Part shown: piece after piece, positions 34,180 to 42,360 of the stretch | Numbering within the stretch: position 1 is the first letter of the stretch | Layout: every line of letters begins with the position of its first letter | From: PALSA-968 sp964387075 | GTDB taxonomy: Bacteria; Bacteroidota; Bacteroidia; B-17B0; Aurantibacillaceae | DNA: 64,000 nucleotides | Reading direction: 5' to 3' | Assembly: GCA_964387075.1 (NCBI GenBank) | Contig: CAYLVB010000005.1 | Location: 186,001 to 250,000 of the forward strand | Notes under the pieces: generated by a model | What the model saw: only the letters and a program-made list of their open reading frames with translations | What the model was told of the DNA's origin: nothing | Database searches by the model: none | Program-made: the position numbers and the translations under genes

Positions 34180-34641
34180 ATGGGTAAATGCCTTAAAATA
34201 TCGTTTGTAGCGCTTGTTTGTCTCGCCTGGTCGTGCAAGAAGGATAGCAATACCGCGCAGAACGTGGCAGAGAACTGCGTGTACAGCACCGCGGCCAATT
34301 TGCAGGTAAATTTTACCATACTGAACGGCTCCGCGCAATTCGGGCCCATCAGCATTCCCGGCGGATATACGTATGTAAGCGGCCAAAACCCAAAGGGTAT
34401 TTTGATCTATCGTCTTAACTCCACACAATTCGTAGCGTATGAAAGAAGCTGCACACACGATGGATGCACTGGCAGCAAAACCCTTGTTTGGGTGCAAACA
34501 GGTAATACAGCCGTGAAGGATAGTACTTGTGGATCCACATTCAATATTATGGACGGGAGTCTTATACAAGGTCCTGCCACCGTGCAATTATATCAGTATC
34601 GCACTTCGTGGGACGGCAACCAGTTAACAGTTTATAATTAG
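34180..34641 (+). CDS. Lipoprotein with degenerate Rieske-type fold
   Basis: 153 residues. Lipoprotein signal MGKCLKISFVALVCLAWSC. The C-terminal half follows Rieske spacing: first motif SCTHDGC, then STCGSTFNIMDGSLIQGPAT. The second ligand pair, normally C-x2-H, has Ser/Thr instead of His, so a normal 2Fe-2S cluster is unlikely. Related Bacteroidota lipoproteins show the same loss. Role unknown. It is followed by another lipoprotein gene after one base. Confidence 0.78.
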   Translation: MGKCLKISFVALVCLAWSCKKDSNTAQNVAENCVYSTAANLQVNFTILNGSAQFGPISIPGGYTYVSGQNPKGILIYRLNSTQFVAYERSCTHDGCTGSKTLVWVQTGNTAVKDSTCGSTFNIMDGSLIQGPATVQLYQYRTSWDGNQLTVYN

Positions 34642-34642
34642 T

Positions 34643-35083
34643 ATGAAGAAATGCTTATTCGCTCTTGTGTTATTGAGCGCTTGCGGACCCGCGGATCTGA
34701 GCAAAACCGCTGCGGAAGAGATCAAAGAGACCGACAGGGCCATGTGCAAAACAGCCACCGAGATCGGGTTCAATCGCGCCTTGTTGCATTATGCCGGCGA
34801 TGGTTTTGTGAAGTTCAATGATGGCAAACTTCCGTTTATCGGCAAACTTGCTTTTTCTGAAGCGATACTGGCCCAAAAAGATGTGACCACGATAACCTGG
34901 GAACCCGAAGACGCCGAAGCGTCAAAATCCGGAGATGTGGGTTACAGCTGGGGCTACTGGAAATTTGTAACGCCTGATACCACTTACTACGGTACCTATT
35001 TCACGGGGTGGAAGAAAACTGAAAAAGGCACCTGGGCCATGATGCTGGACGGCGGGAACGACACACCCAAACCCAACCAATGA
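34643..35083 (+). CDS. NTF2-like (DUF4440/SnoaL type) lipoprotein
   Basis: 146 residues with lipobox LLSAC. The pattern IKETDRAMCKTATEIGFNRALLHYAGDGFVKFNDGKLPFIGK and the Trp/Tyr-rich strands GYSWGYWKFVTPDTTYYGTYFTGWKKTEKGTW are typical of the DUF4440 cone fold. It could bind a small ligand; no catalytic residues are identifiable. Its end overlaps rdgB by four bases (ATGA). Confidence 0.82.
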   Translation: MKKCLFALVLLSACGPADLSKTAAEEIKETDRAMCKTATEIGFNRALLHYAGDGFVKFNDGKLPFIGKLAFSEAILAQKDVTTITWEPEDAEASKSGDVGYSWGYWKFVTPDTTYYGTYFTGWKKTEKGTWAMMLDGGNDTPKPNQ

Positions 35084-35661
35084 AACTCGTCTTCGCCACA
35101 CACAATCTCAATAAATTAAAAGAGATACAACAAATTGTACCGAAGAACATCGAGGTCGTCTCTCTCGACGATCTTCATTTTTCGGAAGAGATCGAGGAGA
35201 CAGCGGAAACACTAGAAGATAACGCTTTGCTAAAAGCAAGACACATCGCGAAAAAATTCGGCATGAACGTTTTTGCAGATGACAGCGGACTGGAAGTGCA
35301 GGCGCTGGATGGAGCCCCGGGAGTTTATTCGGCCCGGTATGCCGGCCCCGAACAGAACGCAAACAAAAATATGGACAAATTACTGAAAGCGCTGGAAAGC
35401 AAGCATACCCGAAAGGCCGCTTTCAAAACCGTGATCGCTTTGGTCTTGAATGGCGCCGAACATACTTTTGAGGGACTGATAGAAGGAGAGATCACCACAG
35501 AAAAACATGGCCATGGCGGTTTTGGTTACGACCCTATCTTTAAGCCTGTAGGGTATAGTGAAACCTTTGCGCAAATGAATGCCGAGGAGAAGAACAGGAT
35601 CAGTCACCGTGCCCGGGCTGTGAATAAGTTGGTTGATTTCTTAAAACAGAATAGCGGCTAA
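35080..35661 (+). CDS. rdgB: Non-canonical purine NTP pyrophosphatase
   Basis: 193 residues. HAM1/RdgB signatures: FATHNLNKLKEIQ, FADDSGLEVQALDGAPGVYSARYAG, GHGGFGYDPIFKP, and SHRARA. It hydrolyses ITP, XTP and dITP to monophosphates, keeping deaminated purines out of nucleic acids. It is coupled to the upstream lipoprotein gene by an ATGA overlap. Confidence 0.97.
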   Translation: MKLVFATHNLNKLKEIQQIVPKNIEVVSLDDLHFSEEIEETAETLEDNALLKARHIAKKFGMNVFADDSGLEVQALDGAPGVYSARYAGPEQNANKNMDKLLKALESKHTRKAAFKTVIALVLNGAEHTFEGLIEGEITTEKHGHGGFGYDPIFKPVGYSETFAQMNAEEKNRISHRARAVNKLVDFLKQNSG

Positions 35662-35677
35662 ATGCCATTACTAAGAT

Positions 35678-35685
35678 TAATTTTG
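35678..35685 (+). promoter_or_regulatory. -7 element of the tandem ddl gene
   Basis: TAATTTTG, a perfect TAnnTTTG match, 28 bases before ATG 35714. Between them GGGACCCCTTTGGGG can form a small hairpin in the leader. Confidence 0.5.
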
Positions 35686-35713
35686 TCCGAGGGACCCCTT
35701 TGGGGAAGCTATT

Positions 35714-38407
35714 ATGGCTGATAAGATCAGGGTTGGAATTGTATTTGGTGGTTCTTCCAAAGAGCGCGAAGTTTCTTTTGCCGGCGGGCGCACGGTTTAC
35801 GATAATCTCAATAAATCCTTATTTGAAGCCGTGCCCATTTTTGTGGACAGCTTCAATAATTTTGTGCTGCTGGACTGGCAATACATTTACAAAGGTTCTA
35901 TCCGCGATTTTTATCCCCCTGTTGAGTTCCTTCCCCAACACAATACCCAGTTCCAGTTCTATGCCGAGAACTTAGGTCCGTTAACGGACGTTGAGCAGCA
36001 CAAACTCATTGAGAAGATCGGCAAACGCCTGCAGCCCCAGGAATTACATGAACTGATCGATATCGCTTTCCTGTGTTTGCATGGTCCGTATGGCGAGGAT
36101 GGCAAGATACAGGGGCTTTTTGAGTATTTGAAAATACCCTATACAGGCTCAGGGATCCTGTCTTCTTCCATAGGCATTGACAAAGCCGTGCAGAAACGCC
36201 TGATGGTGAACGCTCGCTTCAACAGCCCGGTATACATGACCGTGGATCGTGCTGATTATTTGGGTGGAAAATGTGAAACCTTGTTCAAAGAGGTAGCGGA
36301 AAAAATAAAATTCCCGCTGGTTATTAAACCGGCCAGCCAGGGATCATCGATAGGCGTGAGCATTTTGATGCAGGAAGATGAGGTGGCCTTTATGGACGCT
36401 GTAGAAAAAGCGCTGTTCACGAAATGGGTGGATGCCAATACCTGGAACAGCTTTAAAGAAGAGCAGAAGTTTGATTTTGTACGTACGCTTTCCGATATCC
36501 GCGAGGGTATCGGCATGCCCTGCAAGATTGGAGACAAAGTGCTCTACGATCCTAATGAATTAGTTGAATTCTTCAATAAGGACCTGAAGGATAAAAAAGG
36601 AGTTGTGGTAGAATCCCTGGATGGCGAGAACACCGTGTTGATAGAAGGATTCATTGATGGTCGCGAGTTCAGCTGCATTGTACTGGAAGATACCGACGGC
36701 ACCGCTATAGCCCTCCCTCCTACCGAGATCAAAAAAGGAAAAGAGCTTTTTGACTACCGCAGCAAATATTTACCGGGATTGTCCAGGAAGATAACTCCTA
36801 TTGATCTTCCCGCGCCGCAGATCAACCTGATCCGTAAAGAATGTGAGGCCTTGTTCTATTCGCTGCGCTTTGATGTGTACGCGCGCATCGATGGGTTTAT
36901 GGGGAAGGATGGAAAAGTGTATCTCAACGACCCGAACACCACTTCGGGCATGATGCCTTCTTCTTTCTTCTTTCACCAGGCCGCCGAGATCGGGCTTAAT
37001 CCTTCGCAGTTCTTAACGTATATCATTCACGCTTCGCTGACCAAGCGTATCAAACAATGTAATGGGGCGATGTTGTACAATGGGGTGATGGATCATTTAG
37101 AGAAGCTGATCGCCGAAGACAGATCGGCCGTGAAGAACAAGACCCGTGTGGCTGTAATTTTAGGAGGTTACTCCAGCGAACGCCATATTTCGGTTGAGAG
37201 CGGGCGCAATGTGTACGAAAAACTTTCTTCCTCCGAAAAATACGCTCCCATTCCTGTTTTCCTTACAGGTAATGATCAAAAACATTTGCTCTATCAAATT
37301 CCCATCAATATACTTCTAAAGGACAATGCCGATGATATCAAGGACAAAATAGAAAAATACATTGTGCACCCTGTGGTGCAGGAGATCATGGAGCAGTGCG
37401 AACACATCACTGAGAAATTCTCTTCCGTTGATACACTGGCCAAGCCTTCTATTATAAGTTACGATGAGCTGGCGCAAAAAGCCGACGCGGTATTCATTGC
37501 CCTGCACGGAAGACCCGGCGAGGACGGCAGCGTACAGGAAAAACTCGAAGCTATCGGTTTACCTTACAACGGATCGGGTAAAGCAAGCTCCGAGATCACG
37601 ATCAATAAATACGTTACCAACGAGATCCTCAAACAAAACGGCATGCTCGTAGCCGAGCATATTTTAGTTACCGACGCGGATTGGAATACAAAGAAGACCG
37701 AAGTAGAAAAAATAATTGCAGAAAGAATAAAATATCCTTTTATCGCCAAGCCCGTTGACGATGGCTGCAGCAGCGCCGTGAAGAAGATCCGCACTTTTGA
37801 AGAGTTTGAGGCATTTGCCAAACTTATTTTCCGCACCGGCGACCTTCTTGACCTCAAAGCATCAGAGATCCTGCACATCAGGCCCAAAGAGGAGTTCCCG
37901 CGAAAGAACGTGATACTGGTTGAAGAGCTTATCGCTAAAAAAGATGCCTTGCATTTTCTGGAGATCACCGGCGGCATGCTCACTAAATATAACGACCGGG
38001 GAGAGGTGGAATACGAAATATTTGAAGCCAGCGAAACTTTAAGCGGCGGAGATGTACTGAGCCTGGAAGAAAAATTCCTTGCGGGACAAGGGCAGAACAT
38101 CACCCCTGCCCGCTATGCCCGCGACGCGAAAGAAAGACAAAAAGTATCCGACCAGGTAAAAGCTGAATTGGTGAAGGCTGCAAAAGCCCTGAAGGTAAGC
38201 GGCTATTGCCGTATTGACGCTTTTGTGCGGGTGTATGAGAAATGCCGCGCTGAAATAATTTTTGTAGAAGTGAATTCCTTGCCGGGTATGACGCCCGCCA
38301 CCTGCATCTTTCACCAGGCCGCTATCAATCATTACAAGCCCTATGAATTCATTGATAAGATCCTGGAATTCGGTTTCGAAAGAGCCAAAGCAAAAGTGAC
38401 TGTTTAA
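35714..38407 (+). CDS. ddl: Tandem D-alanine--D-alanine ligase (two ATP-grasp ligase units in one chain)
   Basis: 897 residues, over twice the usual length of about 320-360. Unit 1 (about 1-455) starts VGIVFGGSSKEREVSFAGGR and has LCLHGPYGEDGKIQGLFE, GIDKAVQKRLM, KPASQGSSIGVS and DPNTTSGMMPSSFF. Unit 2 (about 472-897) starts VAVILGGYSSERHISVESGR and has IALHGRPGEDGSVQEKLE, INKYVTNEIL, KPVDDGCSSAV and EVNSLPGMTPATCIF. Both keep ATP-grasp and D-Ala binding motifs, so both may be active. Insertions of about 60-80 residues in each unit add length. It makes the D-Ala-D-Ala dipeptide for peptidoglycan. Confidence 0.9.
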   Translation: MADKIRVGIVFGGSSKEREVSFAGGRTVYDNLNKSLFEAVPIFVDSFNNFVLLDWQYIYKGSIRDFYPPVEFLPQHNTQFQFYAENLGPLTDVEQHKLIEKIGKRLQPQELHELIDIAFLCLHGPYGEDGKIQGLFEYLKIPYTGSGILSSSIGIDKAVQKRLMVNARFNSPVYMTVDRADYLGGKCETLFKEVAEKIKFPLVIKPASQGSSIGVSILMQEDEVAFMDAVEKALFTKWVDANTWNSFKEEQKFDFVRTLSDIREGIGMPCKIGDKVLYDPNELVEFFNKDLKDKKGVVVESLDGENTVLIEGFIDGREFSCIVLEDTDGTAIALPPTEIKKGKELFDYRSKYLPGLSRKITPIDLPAPQINLIRKECEALFYSLRFDVYARIDGFMGKDGKVYLNDPNTTSGMMPSSFFFHQAAEIGLNPSQFLTYIIHASLTKRIKQCNGAMLYNGVMDHLEKLIAEDRSAVKNKTRVAVILGGYSSERHISVESGRNVYEKLSSSEKYAPIPVFLTGNDQKHLLYQIPINILLKDNADDIKDKIEKYIVHPVVQEIMEQCEHITEKFSSVDTLAKPSIISYDELAQKADAVFIALHGRPGEDGSVQEKLEAIGLPYNGSGKASSEITINKYVTNEILKQNGMLVAEHILVTDADWNTKKTEVEKIIAERIKYPFIAKPVDDGCSSAVKKIRTFEEFEAFAKLIFRTGDLLDLKASEILHIRPKEEFPRKNVILVEELIAKKDALHFLEITGGMLTKYNDRGEVEYEIFEASETLSGGDVLSLEEKFLAGQGQNITPARYARDAKERQKVSDQVKAELVKAAKALKVSGYCRIDAFVRVYEKCRAEIIFVEVNSLPGMTPATCIFHQAAINHYKPYEFIDKILEFGFERAKAKVTV

Positions 38408-38409
38408 AT

Positions 38410-38438
38410 AAAAAAGGCGACCGAGGGTCGCCTTTTTT
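38410..38438 (+). terminator. Terminator after tandem ddl
   Basis: Stem AAAAAGGCGACC / GGTCGCCTTTTT with loop GAG and following T run. It may serve the convergent cupredoxin gene too because the A run makes it symmetric. Confidence 0.9.
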
Positions 38439-38455
38439 TATAGAGTGCTCTAAAA

Positions 38456-39076
38456 TTACTTGGTTTGTGCTACCACAAATTTATTGCGTTGCACAGCTTC
38501 AGTACCGATCATCACGGAATAAAAATAAACTCCCGCAGGTAACTTTGTTTTGATAGGAGTTTCGATGCCGGTAAGTGTGTAGGTGTCGATCAGTTTACCC
38601 TCTTCGGTGTACAGCATCACTTTACCTGAAGCAGTGCTGTAGCCTTCCACCTTAACGGTGAACTCGCCATTGGCAACCGGGTTAGGATACAGGCTGATGT
38701 TATAAGCCGCAGCAGTTGTTTGGCTGATGCCGGTAGAAGAAACAGTGATCATTCCTTTCATACCGTTGGCTCCGTGGTTCTGACAAGTGTAATAAATGTC
38801 GGCCGCCACGGTAATAGTAAAGGTATAAGAAGTGGTCATGGTTCCCCAACCGCCCACCTTAGGCGTGGTTCCGTTTGCCGTCCAGGTTGGCTGATCAACC
38901 TCTACAAGAGGGTGAGTTCCGCTGGCCGCAATGGTTATCACATCACCCACGTTAGCTGTAAGCGAATTCGGGCTATAGCTGAATCCCTGGATGATGATGT
39001 TGTAGTTGGTAGAAAACGCTGTTTGAAAAGCCATGAACAGCAAAATGGCTAAAGTAGTAGTAGTTTTTTTTCTCAT
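38456..39076 (-). CDS. Secreted cupredoxin-like protein with T9SS C-terminal domain
   Basis: 206 residues. Signal peptide to FQTAFS, then a plastocyanin-like domain (about 25-110): FSYSPNSLTANVGDVITI, copper His in GTHPLVEV, and Cys-His-Met in YYTCQNHGANGMKGMI. A type A sorting domain (SLYPNPVANGEFTVKVEG ... LPAGVYFYSVMIG) follows, indicating surface export by type IX secretion. Probably a small electron carrier or copper-binding protein at the cell surface. Confidence 0.9.
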   Translation of the reverse strand: MRKKTTTTLAILLFMAFQTAFSTNYNIIIQGFSYSPNSLTANVGDVITIAASGTHPLVEVDQPTWTANGTTPKVGGWGTMTTSYTFTITVAADIYYTCQNHGANGMKGMITVSSTGISQTTAAAYNISLYPNPVANGEFTVKVEGYSTASGKVMLYTEEGKLIDTYTLTGIETPIKTKLPAGVYFYSVMIGTEAVQRNKFVVAQTK

Positions 39077-39301
39077 ATTGTGTTTATTAAAGGTTAATGA
39101 ATTCGAGAATCTTCGATTTCATGCATTATTTGGTTTAAAAGTTTAATCTAAGGTAGTAAAAATTCAAAACCCCGCAACAGGGAAGATGTTTAATCTTTCA
39201 CAGCTATGTTTTGTTGCCCGATTTACCTTAAAGCACGGCTTTTTGAAACGGCTTTGGGTACTTATTGTCAAGAAAGCTGTTATCAAAATCCCATACGCGG
39301 T

Positions 39302-39332
39302 TTTGCAAAATAAAGGGAAAATGATAAATTTG
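39302..39332 (+). promoter_or_regulatory. Textbook Bacteroidota promoter
   Basis: TTTG at 39302-39305 and TAAATTTG at 39325-39332 with a 19-bp spacer, exact consensus for sigma-ABfr-type promoters. It drives the Cys-rich membrane protein at 39348. Confidence 0.8.
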
Positions 39333-39347
39333 AACAAAATCTAGCCT

Positions 39348-39671
39348 ATGTCACACGATAGCCATAACCACGATTCGCCCAAAAGAGTTTATTTCGGTAT
39401 TCCAATTGCCTTTGCCATGGCCTTCTGGCTGGTTGTTTTTCTATGCCTGAAAGCCTGCGACGGCAACGAAGGCTGCGGAAAAGAATGCAGCAAAGAGTGC
39501 ATGGAACACTGCAAAGCCGAAGGTAAAGAATGCGCCAAAGAGTGCGAGAAAGCCAAAGAAGAAGGCGAAGTAAAGAACGAAGTTCCTAAAGCCGACGAAG
39601 CAGCCCCCACCAGCAAAGAAGAAGTGAAAGGAAAAGAGGGCGAAGAGGTCAAGGAAGATGCTCATCACTAA
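39348..39671 (+). CDS. Single-span membrane protein with Cys-x3-Cys array
   Basis: 107 residues. A His-rich N-terminus (MSHDSHNHDS), one helix (IPIAFAMAFWLVVFLCLKAC), then Cys at regular spacing (GCGKECSKECMEHCKAEGKECAKEC) on what looks like one helix face, followed by a Glu/Lys-rich disordered tail ending DAHH. His and Cys at both ends suggest metal binding, but no family is recognised. It has the strongest consensus promoter in the window. Confidence 0.75.
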   Translation: MSHDSHNHDSPKRVYFGIPIAFAMAFWLVVFLCLKACDGNEGCGKECSKECMEHCKAEGKECAKECEKAKEEGEVKNEVPKADEAAPTSKEEVKGKEGEEVKEDAHH

Positions 39672-39682
39672 ACTATCGGCAT

Positions 39683-39711
39683 ATTGTTTCGCCAATGGCC
39701 TCGCAATGACG
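39683..39711. repeat. Hairpin repeat of the TCGCAATGACG type, copy 1
   Basis: A 29-bp element ending GCCTCGCAATGACG, intergenic. A second copy with three mismatches lies at 46157-46185 in the same orientation. ATTG/CAAT ends and a GCCA/TGGC core allow a hairpin. Confidence 0.75.
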
Positions 39712-39724
39712 TGAACCAATTTGT

Positions 39725-40294
39725 TTATACTTTCAATTGTCCCTTGTCGTAAAGCCATTTGGCTTTGAGAATGGCGGCCACGCTGATAGCATCGGTAATT
39801 TTACCCTGCATACACCAATTAAAAGCTTCATCCAGGTGAAGCTTTTTTATTTGCAGCACTTCGCTCTCTTCAGGTTCGGCCTCTTCGAAGGAAAGCCCGG
39901 TGGCCAAAAAGGTTATTGAAAGCTCATCGGTGGCCGAGTTGCTTAAATGCAGTCGTTGAAATTCGGTATAATTAGCCGCCACGATGCCGGCCTCCTCTTT
40001 TAATTCGCGGCGCGCCGAATCAACAGGGTCAACATCCATCTTCCCTCCGCCTTCGGGGATCTCCCAACTGTATTCATTCACAGGATACCGGTACTGGCCC
40101 ACCAGCCAGGTGTTGTATTCCTTATCGATGGCCAAAATGCCAATGGCCAGGTTCTTGAAATGAACAACACTGTAAATGGCAGGATTACCCGCCGGGTTCA
40201 CCACATCGCTTTTATCGACCTTGATCCAGGCCGACTCGTACATGGTTTCGGTGGTCTTGGTGACCCAGGGATTTTTGGTGAGGTCCTTATCCAC
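39725..40294 (-). CDS. Nudix hydrolase, ADP-ribose pyrophosphatase-like
   Basis: 189 residues. The Nudix box region EGGGKMDVDPVDSARRELKEEAGI keeps RE-L-x-EE-x-G, with Asp replacing the first Glu. LVGQYRYPVNEYSWEIPEGGGK before it is typical of the ADP-ribose/NDP-sugar group. It cleaves nucleoside diphosphate sugars to AMP and a sugar phosphate. It is followed after two bases by purQ (which lies upstream on this strand), so they are probably cotranscribed. Confidence 0.92.
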   Translation of the reverse strand: MDKDLTKNPWVTKTTETMYESAWIKVDKSDVVNPAGNPAIYSVVHFKNLAIGILAIDKEYNTWLVGQYRYPVNEYSWEIPEGGGKMDVDPVDSARRELKEEAGIVAANYTEFQRLHLSNSATDELSITFLATGLSFEEAEPEESEVLQIKKLHLDEAFNWCMQGKITDAISVAAILKAKWLYDKGQLKV

Positions 40295-40296
40295 TT

Positions 40297-40992
40297 TTAA
40301 GCGGAAACGAAAGATTTGATGACGGATTCAAAAAGGAATTTTCCATCCTCGTTGAAAAGTTCTTTATCAGACGCGCGCTCGGGGTGCGGCATCATGCCAA
40401 AAACGTTCTTGCCCGCGTTGCAAACCCCTGCAATGTTCTCGATAGTTCCGTTCGGGTTGGCCTCGTCAGTAACATTTCCATTCTCATCGCAATAGCGAAA
40501 AAGGATCTGCCCGTTCTCGTTGAGCGCTTTTAAGGTTTTAGGGTCCGCGTAATAATTTCCTTCGCCATGCGCGATCGGAATTTTTAGCGCTTTATTTTTG
40601 GGAATGGCGTTCGTTAAGATCGTCTCGGTATTGATGGCTTTGATGAAAACATTCTTGCAAACGAATTTACGGCTGGTGTTGTGTAGCAAAGCGCCGGGAA
40701 GTAATCCGGCTTCGCATAGTACCTGGAAACCGTTGCAAACCCCAATGAGCAGACCGCCTTTGTTAGCGTGCTCGGCCACTTTTTCCATGATGGGAGAGAA
40801 ACGGGCAATGGCGCCTGAACGTAAATAATCGCCGTAAGAAAAACCACCGGGCAACACAATGGCGTCGCAGCCCTGCAGGTCGGTATCCTTGTGCCACAGT
40901 TTTACAGTTTCCTGTTTCATGATGTCACGCAATACGTACACCATGTCCTCATCACAATTAGATCCCGGGAAAACAACTACTCCGAATTTCAT
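40297..40992 (-). CDS. purQ: Phosphoribosylformylglycinamidine synthase subunit PurQ
   Basis: 231 residues. Class I glutamine amidotransferase: VVFPGSNCDEDM at the start, nucleophile Cys in IGVCNGFQVLCEAGLLPG, and catalytic His-Glu in MMPHPERASD. It feeds ammonia to PurL in the fourth step of purine synthesis. The separate-subunit form is the small type, implying a separate PurL and PurS elsewhere. Confidence 0.97.
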   Translation of the reverse strand: MKFGVVVFPGSNCDEDMVYVLRDIMKQETVKLWHKDTDLQGCDAIVLPGGFSYGDYLRSGAIARFSPIMEKVAEHANKGGLLIGVCNGFQVLCEAGLLPGALLHNTSRKFVCKNVFIKAINTETILTNAIPKNKALKIPIAHGEGNYYADPKTLKALNENGQILFRYCDENGNVTDEANPNGTIENIAGVCNAGKNVFGMMPHPERASDKELFNEDGKFLFESVIKSFVSA

Positions 40993-40995
40993 GTT

Positions 40996-41997
40996 TTAAA
41001 TATTTAAAAGTTCAGCGTGTTGCAAAATGCTCAATGAAACAACTGCAACAAGCGCCAGTGTTAAAATCTCCGCTAAGGTACGCCTTTTTGCGCTGCCAAG
41101 GTATATGCCCGCGAACAAAGTAAGGGGCATAACAGCCATTTGGGCGGTGAAAACGTAATGGTTACTAGTTATAAACATTGCACCAACACATGGCACGAGC
41201 GACCATAAAAAAACCGTAAGCGCCTTTTGGGTCTTCATTTTGCCGGAGCCTTTTTTGCTTAAAAAATAAATTCCCGTAAAGAGAACCAGTAAAACAGATG
41301 TGAAATTGATGAGAAAACTGCCCTCGTAATAGGTTGGCATTGCGGGCCGATTAAAAGAATTGGATATGTCCTCTACAGGCTTATGCAGATCCTGGTTACA
41401 AAGGAACAGGATCGTATAATAAAAAAGGTATGGAAGCCCAATGCCTATGATCACCAGGCTGTATTCGCGGGCGTTGAAAGTGCGCAAAACGCCCAAACAA
41501 ATGAAGCCAAGGGCGAAGAACATCCAATAGGGCGGGTACAGGATCACCGCGCAGCTCATGCAAAAGGCACCGTCAAAAATGGAAGGAGCGGCCCGTTCAA
41601 CCCGGTAAGTAGAAATAAAGAATTTGTAAGAAAGTGTAAGTAATAATTGCGCGAAAAGCTGGGGGTGCACCGGGTTCTCCTGCAGGGAGAAGGCAAAATA
41701 CAGGCCCAATAAAAACGCAGGTACGTGATTGTTCTTTTCTACCAGTTCCTGCGAGATGATCACGTAATCGAACAACATCACGTTGGCCATTAGGAGGATG
41801 ACCCCAGCGATCTTCATTCCTAGGTTGCCGAAGATCGAGTGGTCGTTGCCGTAAAAAAGAAAGGAAGCCGGGTTATTGCTAAAAACATTGCCGTGGTTTA
41901 CGTTAAAAACAACAGCCAAAGTGCCTATGGCGGCCGAAAAAATAAGAAGGTACACCCAGGCGCGGTAATCGTTGATCTTTAATGTGCGTAAAATCAT
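40996..41997 (-). CDS. Polytopic membrane protein, DUF6427-like
   Basis: 333 residues from ATG 41997 (MILRTLKINDYRAW). A longer reading from 42159 would run through the divergent promoter at 42021 and is rejected. About ten hydrophobic segments (VYLLIFSAAIGTLAVVF, IAGVILLMANVMLFDYV, YWMFFALGFICLGVLRTFN, FTSVLLVLFTGIYFLS, AQMAVMPLTLFAGIYLG). It resembles the DUF6427 family often found next to DUF6341-type genes in Flavobacteriales. The function is unknown. It lies four bases upstream of purQ on the same strand. Confidence 0.75.
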   Translation of the reverse strand: MILRTLKINDYRAWVYLLIFSAAIGTLAVVFNVNHGNVFSNNPASFLFYGNDHSIFGNLGMKIAGVILLMANVMLFDYVIISQELVEKNNHVPAFLLGLYFAFSLQENPVHPQLFAQLLLTLSYKFFISTYRVERAAPSIFDGAFCMSCAVILYPPYWMFFALGFICLGVLRTFNAREYSLVIIGIGLPYLFYYTILFLCNQDLHKPVEDISNSFNRPAMPTYYEGSFLINFTSVLLVLFTGIYFLSKKGSGKMKTQKALTVFLWSLVPCVGAMFITSNHYVFTAQMAVMPLTLFAGIYLGSAKRRTLAEILTLALVAVVSLSILQHAELLNI

Positions 41998-42020
41998 GCC
42001 CGGGTATAAAAAATTAATTT

Positions 42021-42028
42021 TATATTTG
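42021..42028 (+). promoter_or_regulatory. -7 element of the small membrane gene
   Basis: TATATTTG, a perfect match, 24 bases before ATG 42053. No TTTG at -33. Confidence 0.55.
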
Positions 42029-42052
42029 TACAAACTTACAAAAATAACCACC

Positions 42053-42238
42053 ATGACCTGGACCGCATTTTGGAACTGCATCGCAGATTGTTTTATGTTT
42101 TGCTTTAAGATCTTAAAGGCCCTGAACAACAATTTTAATTTTGTGGTTTGGGTGATCATTATCTTCCTTTTGGGTTATTGGACCCTCCAGCTGCGCAAGC
42201 ACACCAAGGCAGCTAAAGAGAACGGCACCTATATTTAA
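42053..42238 (+). CDS. Small single-span membrane protein, DUF6341-like
   Basis: 61 residues from ATG 42053 (MTWTAFWNCIADCFMFCFKI); an ATA/ATG further upstream precedes the promoter and is rejected. One amphipathic helix, one membrane helix (NNFNFVVWVIIIFLLGYWTLQL), and a charged end. Size, pattern and divergence from the DUF6427-like gene fit the DUF6341 family of Flavobacteriales. The function is unknown. Confidence 0.7.
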   Translation: MTWTAFWNCIADCFMFCFKILKALNNNFNFVVWVIIIFLLGYWTLQLRKHTKAAKENGTYI

Positions 42239-42342
42239 TTAAGAGGTACAACCTTACGATACAGATCCCACCCGGTTTTGGCCGCGTGGGATTTTCTTTT
42301 TTCACAAGCTGCTAAAAGTGATTTTTGAGGCTCTTTTGTTCG

Positions 42343-42350
42343 TATTTTTG
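42343..42350 (+). promoter_or_regulatory. -7 element of ctaB
   Basis: TATTTTTG, a perfect TAnnTTTG match, ten bases before GTG 42361. It starts the oxidase gene run. The leader is very short. Confidence 0.5.
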
Positions 42351-42360
42351 TCGCCTCTAA

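Noticed and set aside
34131..34355. N-terminal extension of the CtpA-like protease
   Set aside because: It covers the divergent Rieske gene promoter and start; ATG 34130 begins the expected membrane anchor.
39725..39900. Selenoprotein (in-frame TGA) at the GDCCVxC or other Cys proteins
   Set aside because: All Cys positions in GDCCVFC are normal Cys codons, and no SECIS-like hairpin was seen.
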